The notes under the pieces were generated by a model, which saw nothing but the letters and a program-made list of their open reading frames with translations, searched no databases and had not been told where the DNA came from. 64,000 nt of DNA. Origin: B69-G16 sp964501905 (GTDB taxonomy: Archaea > Thermoproteota > Thermoprotei > Thermofilales > B69-G16). The translations under genes were made by a program, and so were the position numbers. The stretch is taken from the NCBI GenBank assembly GCA_964501905.1, contig CAZCTW010000009.1, positions 21,594-85,593 of the forward strand. The letters are read 5' to 3'. Below, in pieces: positions 27,007 through 36,864 of this stretch. How positions within the stretch are numbered: position 1 is the first letter of the stretch; every line of letters begins with the position of its first letter.

Positions 27007-27693
27007 ATGATTTGTCGTAGGAGAGGTCTTCTGGTCGTTGCGGTTTGGTTTTGGTCTTTTCTGGGGGTTCCTGTAGTGGCTTTGTTTATCGCTTGTATTG
27101 AGGGAGTGGCGCCTACTGTCAACGGGATTATGGGTATGCTGAGTAGGGAGCCCTATCTAGCTTCGTATATTGAGTTCGCTTGTTGTGGTGGGTTGCCATT
27201 AGCCGTAACTCTGCTATGTAGGGAGGATTTCGTAATTTATGGTTTAAGGAGGGAGGGTTTGGTGAAGAGCCTGCTATTATCGTCGATACTTGCTGTGTTC
27301 AAGATTACACTTAGACTTCTGAGTGGGGGATTTAGGTTTGTTAGTTTTAACCTACCATTTCCACTTAATCTATGGTATGCCTTTTTCGGAGTTTTCGCTT
27401 ATGGACCTTTAGAAGTGTTTTTCGTCGTATGGCTTATCGTCAATACAGATCGTATATTTGGAAGTTTAGAGAGGATGGTCTCGCCGGGCCTGATAATAAC
27501 AGTGCTGGTCTTCGGATTGTCTCATGTAGTATTCTCACCAGGAGGCGGACTGGTAAACGCTATCAGTGTAACGATAACCTTCTTTATTCTAGGATTGATA
27601 TATAAGTACACGGGAAACTCGATAGGGCCGATGATTGCTTGGACGTTAATGAACGGGTTCATACCATACCTAGTAATTGGTTGTCTAACGTAA
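27007..27693 (+). CDS. CPBP-family intramembrane protease-like protein (CAAX/Abi)
   Basis: 228-aa polytopic membrane protein with about 6-7 helices. Conserved CPBP elements: an acid in AYGPLEVFFVVW, FGLSHVVFSPGG (the FxxxH motif) and GLIYKYTGNSIGPMIAWTL near the end. The usual EExxxR motif is reduced to a single Glu, so catalysis is uncertain. Family members process prenylated or bacteriocin-like peptides. The isolated position gives no partner. Confidence 0.65.
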   Translation: MICRRRGLLVVAVWFWSFLGVPVVALFIACIEGVAPTVNGIMGMLSREPYLASYIEFACCGGLPLAVTLLCREDFVIYGLRREGLVKSLLLSSILAVFKITLRLLSGGFRFVSFNLPFPLNLWYAFFGVFAYGPLEVFFVVWLIVNTDRIFGSLERMVSPGLIITVLVFGLSHVVFSPGGGLVNAISVTITFFILGLIYKYTGNSIGPMIAWTLMNGFIPYLVIGCLT

Positions 27694-28389
27694 CATTGGA
27701 AATCTACTACTTTTATCCCAAATAAACCTCTAAAAGGAGGGATGATAGCTTTTAATAGGCGTTATAGGAATTAGATAACTGATCACCTGTTTTAAAGATA
27801 ATCTTGCCTCCAAGATAGAGGGGATTGTTTACGGAGGTTGGTGGAGATAGGGTAGGTTGGGGGTTAGGGCGTGGGGGTGGTGGTTAAGTCTTTGAGGGAT
27901 GTCTGCTGTTGTTACTTTTAGAGAGGTGTATGCGGGCGCTTATCAGTTCGGCTTTCTACTTCCCCGCCATAAAATTGATGGTTTGGGCTTTTTGTGGATT
28001 ATCACTTCTTGTCTTCTGATGAGCGGTCGAGGATTTGTAAGGAACTTTTGGCTAGGTGTTTGAAGAGTTTAAAGTATAGGATTTACAGTGTTTTATGTTT
28101 TAAATCTTGATATAGGGAGTTATTCGAGGTTGCCGATAGGGTATACGGCTATGGCAACTATAAGATTTTTGAAAAATACCTTAATATTTTGAACATAGTG
28201 GGATTTGGGGAAGATCGTAGAGGGACTAAAAGGGTTTTGTATGCTGATTTGGAAGGCGTAATTCTTCGTGATTGAGAACGAGGAAGGAGGCAGATTGAGA
28301 TAATTAAAAACTTGCCTGCAAGCGAGGAGGATAAAGAGAAAATACTCTGGAAGAATATACGCCAGTTGTTGAATCTTTAATTAGAAGCG
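27694..28389 (+). pseudogene. Decayed stretch with gene remnants
   Basis: No intact gene. Around 28,119-28,275 an open piece reads RVYGYGNYKIFEKYLNIL and ends VLYADLEGVILRD, like the end of a winged-helix protein. At about 28,290-28,379 another reads EIIKNLPASEEDKEKILWKN, ending RQLLNL, like the C-terminus of an amidohydrolase. Both lack starts. The remainder is G/T-rich with many stops. Confidence 0.35.
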
Positions 28390-29688
28390 CTATTTTGAGA
28401 TCTCCTCTAGCTCTCTCTTTTTAGTTTCTTCTCCTAGAATTGTTACGGCGGTCGCCGAGATAAAGTGTACCGACGCGAATAGTATGAACGGATACAGGGG
28501 ATCGCCCGTAGTCTGTATCAGTAGACCGGCTATATAGGGGCCCAGGATTCCGCCTATTCTGCCTATGCTGTTGGCCCACCCGCTTGCAGTTGCTCTCAGC
28601 CTGGTCGGGTATAGCTCGGGGGTGTAGGCGTACGTTACACCCCACGCTCCAAGGTTAAAGAACGATATCATGGATGCCCATAGTAGTGCTTCGAAGTCGC
28701 TGGTTGCATTCCAGAATAGGATGCTTCCTAATCCTGCTAATGTCATGTAGGAGGCTAGTGTAAGTTTTCTTCCGAGTTTTTCGACAAGTATGGCGGCGCT
28801 CCAGTAGCCGGGGATTTGGGCCAGCGTTATTAGGAGGGCGTATTGGAGAGATTTGGTGTAGCTTATTCCCCTGGAGTAGAGAATGTGGGGTAGCCAGAGG
28901 AATATGCCCCAGTATGCGAGCACTATGCAGAACCAGTGAATCCATAGCATTATGGTTCGTTTAAGGTAAATTCCTTTGAACAACTCTAATAATGAAACTT
29001 TTTCCTCTCTCGCAACCTTTGAAGTATTGAACGATATTCCCGTCTTCTTAAGTATTTTCTCAACTTCCCTTGTTCTGCCTTTTAGCATAAGGAAGCGGAT
29101 TGATTCAGGTACTAAAATCAAAATGAGCGGGAGTAAAACTAAGGTTGCAAGACTAGCGTTGAACACGAATCGCCACCCTAGTGGTGGCGCTATAGCTCTA
29201 GCTAGTAGGAGCGCTATGAGCCAGCCGAACGCCCACGAGCTTTCGAGAAAGGTTATCAGGGCTCCTCTTACTTTGGCAGGGGAATATTCGGCTAGGAGTG
29301 TGCTGGCTACTACCATGTACCCCGCTGCTCCCATACCGGCTAGCAATCTACAGATGGAAAGGTCGAGCCATCCCGTAGTTGTAGATGAAGCCCAGGAGAA
29401 TAAGCCCATTAGTGCTAAAGCTAGGATTAACGCTTTTTTCCTGCCTATTTTGTCGCCGATTAAGCCGATTGTAAAAGCTCCTATTAACATTCCGAGGAGC
29501 CAGCTGCTGAGAACTCTGCCAGCTTCTTCGGGCGTCAACTCCAAATCCTTTATTATTAGTGTTAAAGTGCCTGAGATAAGTCCGGAATTCATAGAATCCA
29601 AAGCCCAACCGAGCATTAGAATAGCTAGCAGTACTAGGTGAAATTTACCGATTTTCTCTATACGCTTCATCAAAGACGGAATTTTCAT
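28390..29688 (-). CDS. Major facilitator superfamily transporter
   Basis: 432 aa with twelve predicted membrane helices. The loop 2-3 signature GDKIGRKKALI (about residues 78-88), PESIRFLMLKGR in the central loop, and EKLGRKLTL as the second-half repeat match the sugar/aromatic-acid H+ symporter branch. YTPELYPTRLRATASGW near residue 370 is typical of that branch. The substrate cannot be read. Nearest neighbours are remnants and a tRNA. Confidence 0.85.
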   Translation of the reverse strand: MKIPSLMKRIEKIGKFHLVLLAILMLGWALDSMNSGLISGTLTLIIKDLELTPEEAGRVLSSWLLGMLIGAFTIGLIGDKIGRKKALILALALMGLFSWASSTTTGWLDLSICRLLAGMGAAGYMVVASTLLAEYSPAKVRGALITFLESSWAFGWLIALLLARAIAPPLGWRFVFNASLATLVLLPLILILVPESIRFLMLKGRTREVEKILKKTGISFNTSKVAREEKVSLLELFKGIYLKRTIMLWIHWFCIVLAYWGIFLWLPHILYSRGISYTKSLQYALLITLAQIPGYWSAAILVEKLGRKLTLASYMTLAGLGSILFWNATSDFEALLWASMISFFNLGAWGVTYAYTPELYPTRLRATASGWANSIGRIGGILGPYIAGLLIQTTGDPLYPFILFASVHFISATAVTILGEETKKRELEEISK

Positions 29689-29760
29689 TGGAATTATAGA
29701 AATTTATCGCTAATGATTTGCTCGAGTGACAGTTAATGTATCGAGAACAGTGGTAGATTA

Positions 29761-29856
29761 TGGGCCCGGCGGGATTCGAACCCGCGACCCCCCGGTTGTG
29801 CCCTCGGCTACGAGCCGAAATGAGCCGGGTGCTCTACCTAGCTGAGCTACGGGCCC
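29761..29856 (-). tRNA. tRNA with CAT anticodon (elongator Met or Ile2), 22-base intron
   Basis: Acceptor GGGCCCG/CGGGCCC with A73, D arm GCTC/GAGC, anticodon stem CCCGG/CCGGG, mature loop CTCATAA. The intron is 29,798-29,819: exon GCTC pairs with intron GGGC, with bulges ATT and ACA, and a perfect inner hairpin TCGGCT-CGT-AGCCGA. The cut lies after the anticodon (36/37). The sequence alone does not tell elongator Met from agmatidine-modified Ile2; the GGGCCCG acceptor leans to Ile2. Confidence 0.88.
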
Positions 29857-30040
29857 CAGATTAAGGCTGTTTTCCATAAATATAAAGTTTACTGGTTTCG
29901 CCAATATCCGCATATGTCTTACTTTTACATATAGCGGGTTACCTGTAACGGAAAAGCGATGTCGAGAAGTAGCTGACAAACTGGTAGAGAGTGGCTGGTA
30001 TTAACGCAAATAGCAAGAGAAGAAATAGATAGTTTGGATT

Positions 30041-31017
30041 TTAAAGCTCGGTGTAGTTTCTTATCTTCTTGGCTCTTAAAGCCTTTAATAGTGAAACCGG
30101 CAAGTGCTTAACAACATACTTGTACATTTTCTCGGTGGCTCGGCGGTCGTAACGGTATGTCATAGCCGACATAAGCTTTACCGCTTTTTCATCCGCCATT
30201 AAGCCTCTAAACCTTAGCTCCTGTATCTTCGGCGAAGTGTATAGTAGTCTAGCTAGCTTGGCGCCGTAGACGAAGTAATCTCTCCCAAAGTTCTCCCACC
30301 ATTTCTCCTTGTATCTTATTTAGTAGGCTCGGGTCATCCTTGTCTAACGCCTCTTTAACCGTCTCCGCTGCGAATATGCCGCTTCGCATTGCCGGCGAGA
30401 TTCCCTCTCCGAGGACGGGGTGTAGAAAGCCGGCTACGTCTCCTACCAGCAAAATTCTCTTTTCGACCGAGTAGGTCTTTTCTCTGGGTTTTGAAGGTAT
30501 GAGCCATCCTCTGTCAATTTTAAAAGGTGAGATATCGTCAAGGATTCCGAGCTTTTTAGCTACTCGTAGCCCCTTCCTATAGCCTTCTAAGCGCAGTTTC
30601 CGTACTTCTTGGCCTCGGATAATATAGCCCCCATACCAACGTTCATGTAGCCTTTTTGGGGAATATCCAGAGGTAGCCGTACTTTATCCCCGTCACGCCG
30701 ATGAATATGAATATGGGGTGATGCCGTATTCGCGCCTCCACTTCGCCATCTGAGAATCCCCGTCATAGGGAGCCTCCGTCTCCCAGCATTGCCCTAGAGT
30801 ACCCCGTGGAAGAGGTGGAAATCCGACATCAACTACGAGCTTTTCGTACATGCCTGTGGCTAGCACTGCGTACCTAGCTCTATATTCAAATCCCCGTCTA
30901 TCTCTAAGTACTACTCCATCCCTGTCTCTTCTTACTTTAATGATCTCGGTTTCGGTTTGAAATCGACGTCACGGGCCTAGGAGGTCCAGCTCCGACAATT
31001 GCAAGGTCATAGTTCAT
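30041..31017 (-). pseudogene. Geranylgeranyl reductase-like flavoprotein, broken
   Basis: Starts MNYDLAIVGAGP, the FAD-binding dinucleotide motif, and near 30,452 reads LVGDVAGFLHPVLGEGISPAMRSG in frame, the hallmark of the geranylgeranyl/digeranylgeranyl reductase group that saturates archaeal lipid chains. It ends KIRNYTEL. Between these parts there are several frame changes and stops (near 30,960, 30,800, 30,640 and 30,250). A working copy would be expected elsewhere in the genome. Confidence 0.65.
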
Positions 31018-31306
31018 AAGTGTTATTTCACAGGCTAAAGTTTTAAATTTTCGCAATATAAAATCGAATTTTAAAAACTTTAAAATAATTATTTCAGAAT
31101 CTTGTGGAATGATACTTTATGAGAACCGGCGGAACTGATCTTTAGGAGGACGGCTATTTAGATCGTGAAGGATGTAGAGAACGAGGCAAGTCGCTGTTAA
31201 TTTTAGAGTTGTCCTTGCTCATGTCTCCTTCTACAAGCACGAAGTTTATCGAGTTTGCCTTGAGAAAGTATATTAGTGGGTTTACTTTTCTTTTGGTGGG
31301 GTTGAT

Positions 31307-31594
31307 ATGCCGAAGAAGAGGAAGAGCAGGGGTAGGCGTAAAGGCGGTAAGGGGAGAGAGGATCTAATTCAATGCGATGAGTGCGGCGCTCTTATTCCAA
31401 GGTCCAAGGCGGTTAGATATACTAAGATTATGAGCCCTGTAGATCCTCAACTTGCTAGAGAGCTTAGGGCTAAGGGGGCTATAATACCAACCTATAGAGT
31501 GACCAAGTATCTATGTATTAGGTGCGCGATCTTCAGGGGTATTATAAAGATTAGGCCTGAAGCGGAGAGAAAACGACGCGGACCAATAGGATAG
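31307..31594 (+). CDS. rps26e: 30S ribosomal protein S26e
   Basis: 95-aa basic protein with zinc cysteines C23, C26 (QCDECGALIPRSKAVRYTK) and C70, C73 (KYLCIRCAIF), the S26e pattern. It has the short archaeal form with a lysine-rich start. Its TAG lies 1 base before the TrmY start, so the two are cotranscribed. S26e occurs in Thermoproteota and related lineages and is missing from Euryarchaeota, which supports the taxonomic reading. Confidence 0.93.
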   Translation: MPKKRKSRGRRKGGKGREDLIQCDECGALIPRSKAVRYTKIMSPVDPQLARELRAKGAIIPTYRVTKYLCIRCAIFRGIIKIRPEAERKRRGPIG

Positions 31595-31595
31595 G

Positions 31596-32183
31596 ATGAG
31601 GGTTTTTCTCGTCAAAGCTTCCAAAGCTTGCACTTCTTCGAATTTCAACATAAAATCTTTCGCCGGATCTAGTGGTAGGCTTGACGTAGTGGCTAGGTCT
31701 ATCCTCGCCGCCCTAAGGTTAGCGAGGGGGGTTAGGAGGAATGTTATCTTTCTCGGAGTTCTTGAAGGCCCTCCAAATCCTCCTAAGTTGCTTAAGGTTA
31801 TTGGAAAGGAGCTTAGAAAGCTTCCGGAGAGCGAAGTAGAAATCGCTAGAATTTTTTTGAGATTATTTAAGGGCGAGAATGTGGAAGGTTTCTACTTGGA
31901 GAATAAGGGTTTTAGAGATGTTGTCTTAGAATTTGTTCAGAGCCCATGCACTGTTGTTTACTACTTGGAGAGGGATGGTGTGGATATTAGAGAGGTTATT
32001 TTCCCAAAGGATAAAGACCTAGTTTTCATCTTGGGGGATCATATAGGTTTGGATAGAGATAGCGAGCTTTTTTTAAGAAAACTAGGAGTGCGAGTTATTA
32101 GTCTAGGTCCAAAGGTTTACTTTACTAGTCATTGTATAACGATGGTAAATGAGGAGTTAGATAGACGGGAGTTCCTTTCTTAG
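31596..32183 (+). CDS. trmY: tRNA (pseudouridine-54-N1)-methyltransferase
   Basis: 195-aa SPOUT enzyme that turns pseudouridine-54 of tRNA into N1-methylpseudouridine using AdoMet. Family motifs: SGRLDVVARSILAALRLARGVRR near the start, LVFILGDHIGLDRDSELFL near residue 145, and SLGPKVYFTSHCITMVNEELD near the end. It is cotranscribed with S26e. Pus10 at 50.6 kb would make its substrate. The 3' end overlaps the convergent HTH gene by 27 bases. Confidence 0.9.
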   Translation: MRVFLVKASKACTSSNFNIKSFAGSSGRLDVVARSILAALRLARGVRRNVIFLGVLEGPPNPPKLLKVIGKELRKLPESEVEIARIFLRLFKGENVEGFYLENKGFRDVVLEFVQSPCTVVYYLERDGVDIREVIFPKDKDLVFILGDHIGLDRDSELFLRKLGVRVISLGPKVYFTSHCITMVNEELDRREFLS

Positions 32184-34256
32184 ATTTACGTCGTTTATTT
32201 TTACACGCCTCAAGTACTCGTCTCTCGCCGGCCTTGGAGCACGCTCTAAAGGGCGGTAGTCGATTATTATCTTGCCATAATGCACTATGTAGGGTTTAAT
32301 TGAAAGGCAGTTCGGGCACATATCGGCGTAATAGGAAGTTCTATATCCGCAATATCCACACTCCGTGTAGTCGTAGGATAGGCTTATGATTTTTAAGTTT
32401 GAGTTTAGGAGTTTTTCCAAAAGCGTTTTAAAGCTTCCAGGGGTAGGAAATGGGTTGCCAAATTCTAAACTGAAGATACTCGGTATTCCAGTTTCTTCGA
32501 AAAGGAGTTTTTCTCCTAAAATTCTGGGCTTTATTGAACGAGACGCCTTAGAAAATGGGCTTAGTAGATTAAAGCTTTCAATCGTGGGGGGAGAGAGGTT
32601 TAGTTCTCTAGTTTTATATTCTAGGGCTCTATGGTTAACTTCATATAAATTTATGTCAGAGGATGAATAACATACAGCTATTTTCTTTTCCAAAGATTCT
32701 TCAAGTTCGGCTTTAAGGTTTTTAAGCACTCTAACTACAGATTCATAAACGTATTTTGTTTTCAAGTCTAATTTCTCCAACAGTATGCTAGTCGCTGTTT
32801 CTCCTCCTAAAATGGAAAGGATATTTATCAGCTTCACTGAGGCAGCATTTACATGCCTCGTTAGACTCTGTATCTTCTGGAGGAATTTTTTCTTCTGGAG
32901 ATACTCTCTCTTTCTCTCAATTAATTCGTTTAAATTCGGTATTAGGCTCTTTAGAAAATCCTCGGCTATCACTCTGTCCTTCTTGGAGTATATCGCTAAC
33001 ACTGGCAGTAGCAGGTTAAATGAGTTCTCTATCACAGTTATCTCTCCACACTCGCTTTCCTTCAAAACATGGGCTAATGCGAGCACAAAACTATGTTTTT
33101 CAGCATTATTCACTAGTATTATCGGAATATGCCTCAGTATTAGGCTATAAAGTAGCCCGTATAAATCCATCAAGACGTGTCTGTTTTTAACATTGAGAAT
33201 TAAAGGAGGGCCGTGATATTTCTCGTTTAGGCTTATTTGTCTGAGTATAATTTTTGTAAAATCATCAAGCTCGCTTTCTTCCCCGAGACAAATTTCGACG
33301 GCCAATTTTTCGTATTTTAAATTGTCCCATATTAAAGCTAAGGTTTTAATGTTTTTAGCTATAAAATCTTCTAACTTTAAATTCCTCTGTTGGAGGTAGA
33401 TGTTATATAACGTTTGATTATAACGTCTCAGAAATAGCGAATGTGTAAAACTTTTCACATGTAGAAGGGCATTGTAGAAGTCCAAGAGGCATGCTCCTTT
33501 GGTTATACAAGAGGTATCCAGGATAATTGTTTCGGTTTTAAACATCCAACTATATAAGTCGGAGATATAGAAAACGCCTGCTTGAATTAGGGCTTTTGTG
33601 TTACTTGGTATTTCGCATAATAGGTTGTAGGAGGTTAAGATTCTGTGGTAAATATTTTCTTCAACTTCAGAAAAATTCTCGCATTGTTCCAAAATTTTCT
33701 TCAATTGATTTTTCTTAAATCCTATTAAAGCATTTTTAGAGAAGTATTCAGTCAAGTTGTTCTTTAAGAGAACTGAGAGAATTATATTATCTAATTCATG
33801 TTTTTCATAAGATACACGGTTTGACTCGATAAGGAATTTCTCTATATCACTATATACCGCCCTTATATGTCTAGAATGCATATCATACTCCTTTTTTAAA
33901 ATGTTGGTGAGGGCATATGTATCATATTTAAAGGCTAATCCTAACTCGTCAATTATGTGAAGTCCCAACTCCTGCTTTAAGAGTTCTCCTTCGAGTTGCT
34001 TGAGAAGTTCGACGGTTTTTTTGCCTAAAGCTGTTAATGTATAACGGCGTTGTCCATAGCTGTAATCTAAATCGATCATATTAGCGTTTTTTAAGAAAGA
34101 TAGATGATAGTTTAGCTCACCTGAGCTTTCTATATTAAGTTTCTCCATTAAGTCAGTATACCTAAGGGGGCCATGCGCGTCTATAGCGAAAAGTATTTTT
34201 ATCCTCTTCTTAGAGGATAGGGCTTTAGCTAGGGTATCTATTTTAGTCTTTTTCAT
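32157..34256 (-). CDS. ArsR-type HTH protein with long C-terminal region, possibly NrdD-related
   Basis: 699 aa. Residues 1-75 form a winged HTH (SKKRIKILFAIDAHGPLRYTD and SSGELNYHLSFLKNANM). The remainder is mostly helical. Residues around 225-260 (QAGVFYISDLYSWMF) and a C-terminal zinc motif C633-C636/C647-C650 (YTECGYCG, CPNC) recall parts of anaerobic ribonucleotide reductase NrdD. No glycyl-radical loop or thiol set is visible, so it would not be catalytic. The NrdD link is my weak pattern match. It is convergent with trmY. Confidence 0.7.
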   Translation of the reverse strand: MKKTKIDTLAKALSSKKRIKILFAIDAHGPLRYTDLMEKLNIESSGELNYHLSFLKNANMIDLDYSYGQRRYTLTALGKKTVELLKQLEGELLKQELGLHIIDELGLAFKYDTYALTNILKKEYDMHSRHIRAVYSDIEKFLIESNRVSYEKHELDNIILSVLLKNNLTEYFSKNALIGFKKNQLKKILEQCENFSEVEENIYHRILTSYNLLCEIPSNTKALIQAGVFYISDLYSWMFKTETIILDTSCITKGACLLDFYNALLHVKSFTHSLFLRRYNQTLYNIYLQQRNLKLEDFIAKNIKTLALIWDNLKYEKLAVEICLGEESELDDFTKIILRQISLNEKYHGPPLILNVKNRHVLMDLYGLLYSLILRHIPIILVNNAEKHSFVLALAHVLKESECGEITVIENSFNLLLPVLAIYSKKDRVIAEDFLKSLIPNLNELIERKREYLQKKKFLQKIQSLTRHVNAASVKLINILSILGGETATSILLEKLDLKTKYVYESVVRVLKNLKAELEESLEKKIAVCYSSSDINLYEVNHRALEYKTRELNLSPPTIESFNLLSPFSKASRSIKPRILGEKLLFEETGIPSIFSLEFGNPFPTPGSFKTLLEKLLNSNLKIISLSYDYTECGYCGYRTSYYADMCPNCLSIKPYIVHYGKIIIDYRPLERAPRPARDEYLRRVKINDVNLRKELPSI

Positions 34257-34375
34257 TATAATTCGTTATAGTTGATATGGTTAATAAAGTTGGCATTAAT
34301 CACCTATGGAGAAATAGGAACCTGAAGAAATAGTTTTTAAACCTTCAGCTTACATGTTCATTATAGCTCAATGTC

Positions 34376-35110
34376 GTGCAGGGGATAGGGTTGAGGTTGG
34401 AAGATATAGCCATTGTGCTGGTTGAGCCTCTTTATGAGATAAATGTGGGCTACGTAGCGAGAGTTATGAAGAATTTTTGCCTTGAGAAGCTAATACTCGT
34501 TAATCCTCGCTGTATAATAGGGGATACCGCTTATAGGTATGCTATGCATGGAAGAGACGTCTTGAGAAATGCTGAGACCATAGAATCCCTAGAGGAAGTA
34601 TTTGATAATTTCGACTTCGTTGCTGCAACTTCTGGTAAGAGCCCTTTAGGTAGTGGATATCATAGAAGATCGCTAGCTCCCGAGGATTTTACAGATTTAA
34701 TCTCTGGCATAAGGGGGAAAGTGGCTATTCTTTTTGGTAGAGAAGACATAGGCTTAACTAATGAAATTATAAAAAAATCTGATTTTCTCATCTATATACC
34801 GGCTAACATAGAATACTCTACTTTAAATCTTTCACATGCAGTAGCCATAATCACTTATATTATATTTAGAAAGCTCAAATATAAAAAGAAACCAGCGGCT
34901 ATAGCTTCTAAAAAAGAGAGAGAACTTCTGCTAAGTTATATCCTTCTAGTTTTCGAAAAATCTCAAGTACCATCTCATAAAGTGAAGAAAGCCGAGCTTA
35001 TACTCCGGAGGATGTTGAGCAGAGCCAAAGTATCGAAAGAGGAAGTATACTCCTTAATTACAGTATTTAGACGCGTGTCCTCTTTTATTGAAAAAAGCCT
35101 ACAGGCTTAG
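34376..35110 (+). CDS. TrmJ-like SPOUT RNA methyltransferase (SpoU/TrmH family)
   Basis: 244 aa. Motif 1 VLVEPLYEINVGYVARVMKNF, motif 2 VAILFGREDIGLTNEII and motif 3 ANIEYSTLNLSHAVAIITYI are the three SPOUT motifs that form the knotted AdoMet site. The TrmJ group makes 2'-O-methylation at tRNA position 32. The first codon is a GTG; an internal TTG 4 codons later is possible. It overlaps the convergent downstream gene by 12 bases. Confidence 0.85.
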   Translation: MQGIGLRLEDIAIVLVEPLYEINVGYVARVMKNFCLEKLILVNPRCIIGDTAYRYAMHGRDVLRNAETIESLEEVFDNFDFVAATSGKSPLGSGYHRRSLAPEDFTDLISGIRGKVAILFGREDIGLTNEIIKKSDFLIYIPANIEYSTLNLSHAVAIITYIIFRKLKYKKKPAAIASKKERELLLSYILLVFEKSQVPSHKVKKAELILRRMLSRAKVSKEEVYSLITVFRRVSSFIEKSLQA

Positions 35111-35812
35111 CTCTATTTTATCGATTTTCAAGACGTCGTTAACTTCTACTTCGTCGGCTTTTAACACGTTAACGGCTATTTCTCTAACTAAGTTATCCGA
35201 GGGGGCGGCACGTGTTGCGTTAAGTTTTATACAGAGAGCGTGCTTCAGAGCCTCTTTTTCTAATCTATTTCTTATTTTTCCGACAGCAACGCCCTCCGCT
35301 ATTCTAAACGCTATATAGAACTTCTTAAACCTTAAGAATCTCTTTCCATACTGGGGGAATTTCTCCTCTAATCTTTCTAATAGCTTGACTAAATCCTTCT
35401 CGTTTCTGAAACCTAGTAAAGAGGCTGTAAAAACTAGCCTTATAACTCTGAAGATCATGTTCTCGTCCACTCGCCCCATATTATCCTTGATTACCTGCTC
35501 TGGGTCGGCGCCGTTTAGTATTCGATCGGCAGCGTCTTCACACTTAAGCTCCACGGTAAATATATTGTTGAAGATATCGCTGTAATCTTGGGGATCTAGC
35601 CCTAATCCGTATTTTCCCACTAGATAAAGAGTAGCCATCTCCTTATCGAAGATCTCTATCTTTGTTCTGCCCCTAATAGGCTCTACGTCATATTGCTTGT
35701 ACACTTTCTCGAGAAACGCCACCACGTCTTTTCTTTTTCTAAAATGTTTTTTAAGCAGGGCACTCCAAATATATGTACATGCCTCTATGCGGCGCTTATG
35801 AACACTGCACAT
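35099..35812 (-). CDS. Conserved archaeal protein of unknown function (DUF2192-like)
   Basis: 237-aa soluble, largely helical basic protein. It has a YGLGLDPQDYSDIF segment near residue 90 and an internal basic RFLRFKKFYIAFRIAEGV stretch near residue 170. From memory it resembles crenarchaeal DUF2192 proteins, which I cannot verify. It lies 20 bases behind L10e and is probably cotranscribed with it, so a translation role is possible. Confidence 0.6.
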   Translation of the reverse strand: MCSVHKRRIEACTYIWSALLKKHFRKRKDVVAFLEKVYKQYDVEPIRGRTKIEIFDKEMATLYLVGKYGLGLDPQDYSDIFNNIFTVELKCEDAADRILNGADPEQVIKDNMGRVDENMIFRVIRLVFTASLLGFRNEKDLVKLLERLEEKFPQYGKRFLRFKKFYIAFRIAEGVAVGKIRNRLEKEALKHALCIKLNATRAAPSDNLVREIAVNVLKADEVEVNDVLKIDKIELSL

Positions 35813-35832
35813 AGCAGTCTACCCAGCAATTT

Positions 35833-36342
35833 TTAGCTAGCGCTTTCCTCCACAAATATCTTACACTTTAACGGGAGTTTAGAAGAAGCTCTCCTTAAAG
35901 CTTCTTTCACCACGTCTACTTGGCTTTTATCAGCTTTGACTATAATCACTGTCTGTCCTTTCCTTACCCTAGCAGCTCTTCCTATAGGAGTGCCGAAGGA
36001 TAGCCGCATTCCATCCTGTAGCCTATCTGCGCCGGCCATCGCCATCATCTTGTTCTCTCTGATTATATGATGAGGGTAAACTACTATCTTCATGAGGAAG
36101 TTCTGTTCACCTAGTTTTCGCGTTAGATACTTATATGCTCCTAATCTCGCGGCTTCAAGGGCATTCTGGCTTATTTGTCCGGCCTCCATAACGACTAGTC
36201 GGTAGGTGGTATTGTATTTTCCGTGAATATTGCCTAGAGTAAACTTGGGTATCTGAATATGGGGTATGCTCTTTATGTACTCCTTCCTGGTGTACGGTGG
36301 TGTATCGAACCGCCTGTAGCAACGCCAAGGTCTTCTGGGCAT
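35833..36342 (-). CDS. rpl10e: 50S ribosomal protein L10e (L16 family)
   Basis: 169 aa from the chosen ATG (MPRRPWRCYRRFDTPPYTRKEY), preceded by GGTGAGTGAT; the longer version starting MIENS is less likely. Family features: PRRPWRCYR, KLGEQNFLMKIVVYPHHIIREN, AGADRLQDGMRLSFGTP and GRAARVRKGQ. It binds near the peptidyl-transferase centre. It is followed by the DUF2192-like gene. Confidence 0.95.
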   Translation of the reverse strand: MPRRPWRCYRRFDTPPYTRKEYIKSIPHIQIPKFTLGNIHGKYNTTYRLVVMEAGQISQNALEAARLGAYKYLTRKLGEQNFLMKIVVYPHHIIRENKMMAMAGADRLQDGMRLSFGTPIGRAARVRKGQTVIIVKADKSQVDVVKEALRRASSKLPLKCKIFVEESAS

Positions 36343-36415
36343 ATCACTCACCGAGTTCTCTATCACTAATAAAGGTTTCCCTAATTAAATTTTCCTTAAG
36401 CACTCAAAAATTAGA

Positions 36416-36844
36416 TTAGAGGTCTAAAACCACCTTTACCTCGTAGTTGGAATTCACCTTATTTATCTCCATCAGAGAGTAGGTAACTGCTTTTACTTGA
36501 CTTCTAGACTCATGTTTGGAAGAATCAAACTTTTCTCCTTTAACAATAGCTCTTAATACGTATTCTTCGTTGATTTTTTCAATTTTTTCGACGTGAAACT
36601 TTGAAAATACCAATTGTTCGCTGTCGGTGTAGAAGAGAAGCTCTTCCAGCCAGTTATACAGTAGGGAGTATACGTCAAAGCCTTTAACTTCTACGCGTAT
36701 TTCTACACTAGGCGTTATTTTGCTAGTATCTGTCATAACTTCGTACATCGCCAGCGCGGCGTTTTCAAAAGCTTCCTCTAGCGTTTTTCCATAAGCCGCG
36801 AAATAGGCGTCGGCAGTATGAGGCAGAAATTTGTATTTTTTCAT
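36416..36844 (-). CDS. Archease (RtcB tRNA ligase cofactor)
   Basis: 142 aa from the ATG at MKKYKFLPHTADAYFAAYGK. HTADAYFAAYG, EELLFYTDSEQL and the terminal AVTYSLMEI region match archease, a small metal-binding protein that speeds up RtcB guanylylation during tRNA splicing. That fits a genome with many intron-bearing tRNAs; the gene lies 20 bases from the intron-containing tRNA-Ser. A GTG two codons earlier is an alternative start. Confidence 0.9.
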   Translation of the reverse strand: MKKYKFLPHTADAYFAAYGKTLEEAFENAALAMYEVMTDTSKITPSVEIRVEVKGFDVYSLLYNWLEELLFYTDSEQLVFSKFHVEKIEKINEEYVLRAIVKGEKFDSSKHESRSQVKAVTYSLMEINKVNSNYEVKVVLDL

Positions 36845-36864
36845 AACCACACCCCTCGATTTGA

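Noticed and set aside
29761..29979. 73-aa protein over the tRNA-CAT gene
   Set aside because: The frame runs across the tRNA gene on its own strand; composition of tRNA explains its openness.
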